Virus record (IMG/VR): IMGVR_UViG_3300024348_000227
Location: 1 to 25,013 of that record
Direction: 5' to 3' (one strand)
From: a virus
Length of the DNA: 25,013 bases
The notes below the pieces were generated by a model that was not told the origin of the DNA, did not search any database, and saw only the letters and a program-made list of their open reading frames with translations. Both the position numbers and the translations under genes were made by a program. Positions 20,966 to 25,013 of the stretch are shown piece after piece. Each line of letters begins with the position of its first letter. Positions within the stretch are counted from its first letter, which is position 1.

Positions 20966-21162
20966 TGGAAGCATGGTTTGTGCCTATTATTGTTGCCATA
21001 ATTGGTGGACCTATAATGGTTGTTATGCAGAAATTGCGTAATGAAAACACAAGCCAACATGCCGAGGGGCGGGAACTCCTTAATCGGGTCCTTTATAAGG
21101 TTGATGAAGTTGGAACTAAAATTGACGGTCATATTGGCTGGCATAAAGGAAAAGAAGAATAA
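20965..21162 (+). CDS. DUF2746-like membrane protein, possible holin component
   Basis: 65 residues. One N-terminal membrane segment (FVPIIVAIIGGPIMVVMQKL) followed by E-N-T-S-Q-H-A-E-G, R-V-L-Y-K-V-D-E-V-G-T-K-I-D-G-H-I-G-W-H and a charged end. The order (membrane helix, G-G-P-x-M-V, then S-Q-H and a short coiled-coil ending in H-x-x-W-H) matches the actinophage DUF2746 family as I recall it, often annotated as membrane or holin-like. Adjacent to a second membrane protein at 21347. Confidence 0.7.
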   Translation: MEAWFVPIIVAIIGGPIMVVMQKLRNENTSQHAEGRELLNRVLYKVDEVGTKIDGHIGWHKGKEE

Positions 21163-21350
21163 TGAAACAACCAACACCACCAAAGAAAGCAGCCAAGAAG
21201 CCTGTAGCCCCTAAAATGAATATCTATACTTACAAGGCTAAAGATGGTTCTTTGCAGGCATACAGCAATAGTGCTGCTTATCAGGCTAAAGTTGGCAACA
21301 AGGTTGCTGGCAAGCAGGCAGCAGCAGAGAAGAAAGCAAAAAAGAAATGA
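21162..21350 (+). CDS. Lys/Ala-rich small basic protein
   Basis: 62 residues: basic ends (KKAAKKPVAPK, AAAEKKAKKK) flank M-N-I-Y-T-Y-K-A-K-D-G-S-L-Q-A-Y-S-N. The basic low-complexity composition suggests nucleic-acid or capsid-DNA binding; no family recognised. Starts in a TAATG overlap and ends in an ATGA overlap with the next gene. Confidence 0.6.
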   Translation: MKQPTPPKKAAKKPVAPKMNIYTYKAKDGSLQAYSNSAAYQAKVGNKVAGKQAAAEKKAKKK

Positions 21351-21541
21351 AAATCAGTAAAGAAAACAAATGTGCACTGGCATCATATGCCCGTTCCGCA
21401 ACAGCAACCGTGCTAACGGTTGTTATTGCTGGTGAAACCTCCCCCAAGGCGTTGTGGGCTGCTGTAGTGGCTGCTTTTCTGCCTCCTGTGGTGCGTTGGT
21501 TGAACCCATCAGACCCAGCGTTTGGGCGTACGGCTAAATAA
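21347..21541 (+). CDS. Holin-like membrane protein
   Basis: 64 residues. Two hydrophobic stretches (A-T-A-T-V-L-T-V-V-I-A-G and L-W-A-A-V-V-A-A-F-L-P-P-V-V) separated by a short turn, with a conserved-looking end V-R-W-L-N-P-S-D-P-A-F-G-R. Small two-segment proteins with the R-x-L-N-P-x-D-x-x-F-G ending are often annotated as holins in actinophages. Would release the M15 endolysin at 785. Start by ATGA overlap. Confidence 0.65.
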   Translation: MKISKENKCALASYARSATATVLTVVIAGETSPKALWAAVVAAFLPPVVRWLNPSDPAFGRTAK

Positions 21542-23268
21542 TGGCTCGTAAACCCTCATCCGACAAACTGACAGAGTACCGCCAGCATTTAGAGGCATCT
21601 AAAAAGTGGCGCAAGGATGAGGGGTACGACGCTGTCTGGCGTCGTCTTGTTGACCTGTATAAAGGTAAACATTATGACCAGTACAGCAATGAAGATAGAA
21701 TGTTGATTAACATTTCGTTTTCAACTATTAATGTTATTGCTCCTGCTATTGCTGTTAACTACCCTAAGATTACTGTTAATGCTGTCAGCCCCGACAATGC
21801 TGCTCAGGCAGTCATTGCCGAGGCGGTAGTTAACTATTGGTGGCGTCACCGTGACATTAAGGATGAGTTCCGTCGTGCTGTTAAGGACTTGTTGATTTGT
21901 GGTCATGGTTGGGTTAAGACGGGTTATCGTTTTGTTGAGGAATCAGCGATTGGTGAGGAAGGCGACGACAACGACCCTATTTCTGGTGGTGAAGCCCAGC
22001 CCAACACTATAATTCTGCAGGATTCACCGTTCGCCGAGCGTGTGTCGCCGTTTGATGTGTTTGTGGACTCGGATGCTACCAGTGTTCATGACATGAAGTG
22101 GATTGCCCAGCGTATCCGCCGTCCGATTGCTGATGTGAAGTCTGATAAGCGTTATAACAAGTCTGCACGGGATGATGTTGAGGTTATGGCTGTGTCTCGT
22201 TACACCGAGGACCCATCTTCTCGTAAGGTGTACGACAAGAATTATGGTTATGCCGAAATTTGGGAGTATTATAATATTGTTGACCGTACTCTTAGTGTGT
22301 TTGCTATCGGTGGGGAAAGTTTCCTTATTAAACCTACCAAGATTCCGTATGCCTTTGGGCATCCGTTTGTTATGGTACGCAACTTTGATGTTCCTGACTG
22401 CTTCTACCCTATTGGTGACTTGGAACAGATTGAACCACTACAGCGTGAGTTGAACGAAACCCGTAGCCAGATGATGAACCACCGTAAACGGTTCAGTCGC
22501 AAATACCTCTACAAGGAATCAGCGTTTGACCAGTTTGGTCGTACCGCACTTGAATCCGACGAGGACAATGTCATGGTTCCAGTATCTAGTGATGAACCTC
22601 TTGGTGGTGTAGTTACTGCTTTCCCTGCGGTCATCAGCCCACCAGAGTTTTACAACCAGTCACAACTAATTTCTAGCGACATTGACCGTATTACTGGTTT
22701 GCCTGAGTTTATGACTGGTGGACTTCCAGAGATTCGCCGTACCGCTACCGAGGTTTCAGCCATCACAGATGCTGCTAACGCCCGTACAGCCGATAAACTG
22801 GCTATCATTGAAATGGCTATCTCTAAGGTTGCCAAAAATATGCTTATGTTGGCTCAGCAGTACATGACTGGTGAGCAGGTTGTTCGTGTTACTGGTAAAG
22901 ATGGCGAACCTGCTTGGGTTCAGTTTGACCGTGACTATCTTGAGGGTGACTTTGACTTTGATGTTGTTGGTGGCTCTACCAAGCCTAATAATGAGGCTGT
23001 GCGTCGCCAAGGTGCTTTGCAACTTGTTGACGCTATGACTCCGTTTGCTTCTACTGGTATTGTTAATATGCAGGAATTGGCTGCTCATGTGTTGCGTGAT
23101 GGGTTTAATATTAAGAATCCAGAGAGGTTCTTGTCCACGCCTCCTCCGCCGATGGACCCAGCGATGCAGGGACAACCAGAGGGTGGTATGCCTCCTGAAG
23201 GTGGTCCACCACAGGGTTTGCCACCTGAAATTGCTGCCATGATGGCACAACAGCCTCCACAACAGTGA
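21541..23268 (+). CDS. Portal protein
   Basis: 575 residues. N-terminal helices (K-W-R-K-D-E-G-Y-D-A-V-W-R-R-L-V-D-L-Y-K-G), Y-S-N-E-D-R-M-L-I-N, the segment I-N-I-S-F-S-T-I-N-V, D-L-L-I-C-G-H-G-W-V-K-T-G-Y, F-A-E-R-V-S-P-F-D-V-F-V-D, E-I-W-E-Y-Y-N-I and Q-I-E-P-L-Q-R-E-L-N-E-T-R-S match portals of phages with T7-like or short-tailed architecture. The acidic/Pro-Gln C-terminus (P-P-P-P-M-D-P-A, Q-P-P-Q-Q) is disordered. The portal ring is the channel for DNA packaging and ejection. Starts in TAATG overlap. A stem-loop follows directly after the stop. Confidence 0.9.
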   Translation: MARKPSSDKLTEYRQHLEASKKWRKDEGYDAVWRRLVDLYKGKHYDQYSNEDRMLINISFSTINVIAPAIAVNYPKITVNAVSPDNAAQAVIAEAVVNYWWRHRDIKDEFRRAVKDLLICGHGWVKTGYRFVEESAIGEEGDDNDPISGGEAQPNTIILQDSPFAERVSPFDVFVDSDATSVHDMKWIAQRIRRPIADVKSDKRYNKSARDDVEVMAVSRYTEDPSSRKVYDKNYGYAEIWEYYNIVDRTLSVFAIGGESFLIKPTKIPYAFGHPFVMVRNFDVPDCFYPIGDLEQIEPLQRELNETRSQMMNHRKRFSRKYLYKESAFDQFGRTALESDEDNVMVPVSSDEPLGGVVTAFPAVISPPEFYNQSQLISSDIDRITGLPEFMTGGLPEIRRTATEVSAITDAANARTADKLAIIEMAISKVAKNMLMLAQQYMTGEQVVRVTGKDGEPAWVQFDRDYLEGDFDFDVVGGSTKPNNEAVRRQGALQLVDAMTPFASTGIVNMQELAAHVLRDGFNIKNPERFLSTPPPPMDPAMQGQPEGGMPPEGGPPQGLPPEIAAMMAQQPPQQ

Positions 23269-23295
23269 TACCAGTTCCAAAAAGGAACGGGTATC
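23267..23295 (+). terminator. Stem-loop after the portal gene
   Basis: GATACC-A-GTTCC (23267-23278), loop AAAAA, GGAAC-G-GGTATC (23284-23295): 11 pairs with one A-G mismatch. No T run follows, so it may pause or process mRNA between portal and scaffold genes rather than end transcription. Confidence 0.5.
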
Positions 23296-23332
23296 CCATA
23301 TGTAGAGCAACCTTTGGACTCTAGGAGAAAAA

Positions 23333-24115
23333 ATGAGCGATACTTTCGCACCCGCACCTGACGCAGAACCCACCATAGGGTCAACTGATTCCAGCGAGGC
23401 AAGTCAAACCACAGAAAAACAGTATTTAGACCCGACTGAATATTCTAATTATAGAGTACCAGTTAAACTAAATGGTGAGGAACAAGATGTTTCTTTTACT
23501 GAGGCTATTGCTGGTTATCAGCGACAAGCAGATTATACTCAAAAGACACAGGAACTAGCGGAACAAAGGCAGGCTTTACAGTTTGCTGCTACGCTACAGA
23601 CTGCTCTGGAGAACGACCCTGCTGGAACTTTAAATCTATTACGGAACCATTACGGCATTTCTGAAGCGCAAGCACAGGAAATGGTTGACTCATATGATGA
23701 GGATATGGACCCTAGGGATATTCAGTTATCGCAACTTGATAAACGGCTTGCACAGTTTGAGGAACAACAGTCCCAGCAGCAGATTGAGAAAGAGATTTCT
23801 CGCTTGCAGGCTAAGTATGAGGATTTTGACACAAACCAAGTTGTTCAGGCTGCAATTCGCAGTGGTTCAACTGATTTGGAAGCAACATATAAGCAAATGG
23901 CTTTTGATGTTATTATGAATCAAAGAGAATTACAGTCTCAGGCTGCTGCCCAGTCGCAACTAAAGGAATCTGAAGTTGTGCAGGCTAAGCGTGATGCGAG
24001 TGTTATTTCTGGTGGCAGTTCTGCCACTGCTAGTACCACAAATGATTCTGCTACTTCTATTAACAGCGTGTCAGATGCTTGGGCTGCAGCCAAACGACAA
24101 CTATTAGAAAACTAA
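23333..24115 (+). CDS. Capsid scaffolding protein
   Basis: 260 residues, acidic and Gln/Glu-rich with long helices (Q-T-K-E-L-A-E-Q-R-Q-A-L, L-D-K-R-L-A-Q-F-E-E-Q-Q-S-Q-Q-Q, L-Q-A-K-Y-E-D-F-D) and disordered ends (T-I-G-S-T-D-S-S-E-A; G-G-S-S-A-T-A-S-T-T-N). It contains V-P-V-K-L-N-G-E-E-Q-D-V-S-F-T-E-A-I-A-G-Y-Q-R, a short motif common in phage scaffolds. Placed between portal and capsid genes, as scaffolds are. The GGAG site lies 6 nt before the ATG. Confidence 0.8.
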   Translation: MSDTFAPAPDAEPTIGSTDSSEASQTTEKQYLDPTEYSNYRVPVKLNGEEQDVSFTEAIAGYQRQADYTQKTQELAEQRQALQFAATLQTALENDPAGTLNLLRNHYGISEAQAQEMVDSYDEDMDPRDIQLSQLDKRLAQFEEQQSQQQIEKEISRLQAKYEDFDTNQVVQAAIRSGSTDLEATYKQMAFDVIMNQRELQSQAAAQSQLKESEVVQAKRDASVISGGSSATASTTNDSATSINSVSDAWAAAKRQLLEN

Positions 24116-24134
24116 CTAAAAGGAAAATTAAATC

Positions 24135-25013
24135 ATGTCTAACCCGAATTTTGATGCAATTCTAACTACCACACTCGCCAACTATCGTGACCAACTCACA
24201 GACAATGTGTTTTCGGCTCGTCCGTTGACCTACCACCTTATGAATAAGGGTCGTATCCGCATGCTTAACGGCGGTTCTAAAATCGTTGAACCTTTGGTTC
24301 ATGGTTTGAACACCACTGTTGCTGCATACTCTGGCTACGACACTATTTCACTTACACCTCAGACTGGTATTTCAGCAGCAGAATTTGATTGGAAGCAGTA
24401 CGCTGCTTCAATCGCCATTTCTGGTATTGAAGAAGCCAAGAACAACGGAGAACAGGAAGTTATTAACTTGCTGGAAGCCAAAATCATGCAGGCTGAAGAG
24501 TCAATGCGTGAAGGTTTCAACCAGATGTTCTTCGCTGACGGTTCTGCTGCTAACGCATGGAACGGTCTTGGAAACTTGATTGAAACAGGCAACACTGTCG
24601 GTGGAATTAACTCGGCTACTGCTGGTAACGAATACTGGCGTTCATACGAAGAAAACACTGCTGGTGCTTTGACACTTGCACAAATGGCTACTGCTTACAA
24701 CAGCGTTTCTGTTGGTAACGACCATCCAGACATGGTCCTTACTACACAGACATTGTTTGAAAAGTACGAGTCACTTCTGCAGCCACAACTGCGTTACACA
24801 GACACTAAGACTGCAGATGCTGGTTTCCAGAACCTGCTTTTCAAGTCTGCTCCTGTAACTTTTGATGTTCATGCGCCTGCTGGCACCATGTTCTTCATCA
24901 ACTCAAAGTACCTTTCACTTGTCGGTCATTCTGGTAAGTGGTTTGAAAACACGGCGTTTGTTCGCCCTGAAAACATGGATGCCCGTTATGCACTTATCTT
25001 GTGCTACGGAAAC
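24135..25013 (+). CDS. Major capsid protein, 5' part (runs off the window)
   Basis: The frame opens at the ATG at 24135 (AAGGAAAA about 10 nt upstream) and stays open for 293 codons to the edge. Product starts MSNPNFDAILTTTLANYRDQ, then D-N-V-F-S-A-R-P-L-T-Y, G-G-S-K-I-V-E-P-L, Y-S-G-Y-D-T-I, D-W-K-Q-Y-A-A-S-I-A-I-S-G and E-N-T-A-F-V-R-P-E-N-M-D-A-R-Y: a common phage major capsid family of the HK97-type fold (named by pattern, not search). AAC is used for nearly all Asn, and C-ending codons are frequent, unlike neighbours, as expected for the most expressed gene. Confidence 0.85.
   Translation, partial: MSNPNFDAILTTTLANYRDQLTDNVFSARPLTYHLMNKGRIRMLNGGSKIVEPLVHGLNTTVAAYSGYDTISLTPQTGISAAEFDWKQYAASIAISGIEEAKNNGEQEVINLLEAKIMQAEESMREGFNQMFFADGSAANAWNGLGNLIETGNTVGGINSATAGNEYWRSYEENTAGALTLAQMATAYNSVSVGNDHPDMVLTTQTLFEKYESLLQPQLRYTDTKTADAGFQNLLFKSAPVTFDVHAPAGTMFFINSKYLSLVGHSGKWFENTAFVRPENMDARYALILCYGN

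Noticed and set aside
22756-23376. 206-residue minus-strand frame opposite the portal end
   Set aside because: Opposite a well-supported portal gene, basic composition without motif, no ribosome-binding site seen.

Overview
The window is part of a tailed double-stranded DNA bacteriophage genome, probably assembled from a metagenome. It holds a terminase pair, portal, scaffold and major capsid protein, a collagen-like fibre cassette, an M15-type endolysin and a compact replication block. There is no integrase and no host-type housekeeping gene. GC content is moderate, Shine-Dalgarno spacing is strict, and TAATG or ATGA start/stop overlaps occur at almost every junction. Several small proteins (DUF2746-like, DUF3846-like, DUF6378-like, zinc ribbons, a holin-like protein) recall phages of Actinobacteria. 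The portal and the large internal-protein fragment suggest a podovirus-like particle. Host and morphology are inferences.

Layout: (1) 1-1237, plus strand: the 3' end of a large internal virion protein, then an M15 peptidase endolysin. (2) 1234-12282, minus strand: the early/middle region. Reading with transcription from 12282 leftwards it holds a small hypothetical protein, a CobS/MoxR-like AAA+ ATPase with a DUF7192-like partner, a run of small zinc-ribbon, acidic and membrane proteins, a DUF3846-like protein, an HTH protein, then a replication and recombination block: Cas4/RecB-like nuclease, DUF6378-like protein, hypothetical protein, DnaB-like helicase, archaeo-eukaryotic-type primase, RusA resolvase, PD-(D/E)XK-like protein, sigma-like HTH protein and four tiny genes. 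(3) 12304-13274: almost 1 kb without a credible gene, packed with inverted repeats. Most stems lengthen through G-U pairs only when read on the minus strand, so this is probably a large structured RNA directly downstream of a tRNA-Asn(GTT). (4) 13360-14051, minus strand: three small genes. (5) 14052-14268: divergent control region with palindromes, a C7-TATAAT-C7 element and nested hairpins, just before the small terminase gene. It is a candidate packaging and/or regulatory site. (6) 14269-25013, plus strand: small terminase, zinc-ribbon miniprotein, a cassette of fibre or adaptor proteins with interleaved miniproteins, large terminase, zinc-finger protein, two holin-like membrane proteins, portal, scaffold and the 5' part of the major capsid protein gene.

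How it works together: the minus-strand block would supply unwinding, priming, end processing, junction resolution and transcriptional control. The plus-strand block packages DNA, builds the capsid, makes receptor-binding fibres and lyses the host. No DNA polymerase is visible here. Twelve genes here were found or corrected by reading frames by hand. Eight are too short for routine ORF calling (1466-1639, 1765-1917, 7601-7777, 8836-8967, 13923-14051, 14678-14800, 17549-17707, 18375-18494). Four need shorter starts (2235-2729, 9421-9705, 13648-13923, 11953-12282). The capsid gene is open at the window edge.
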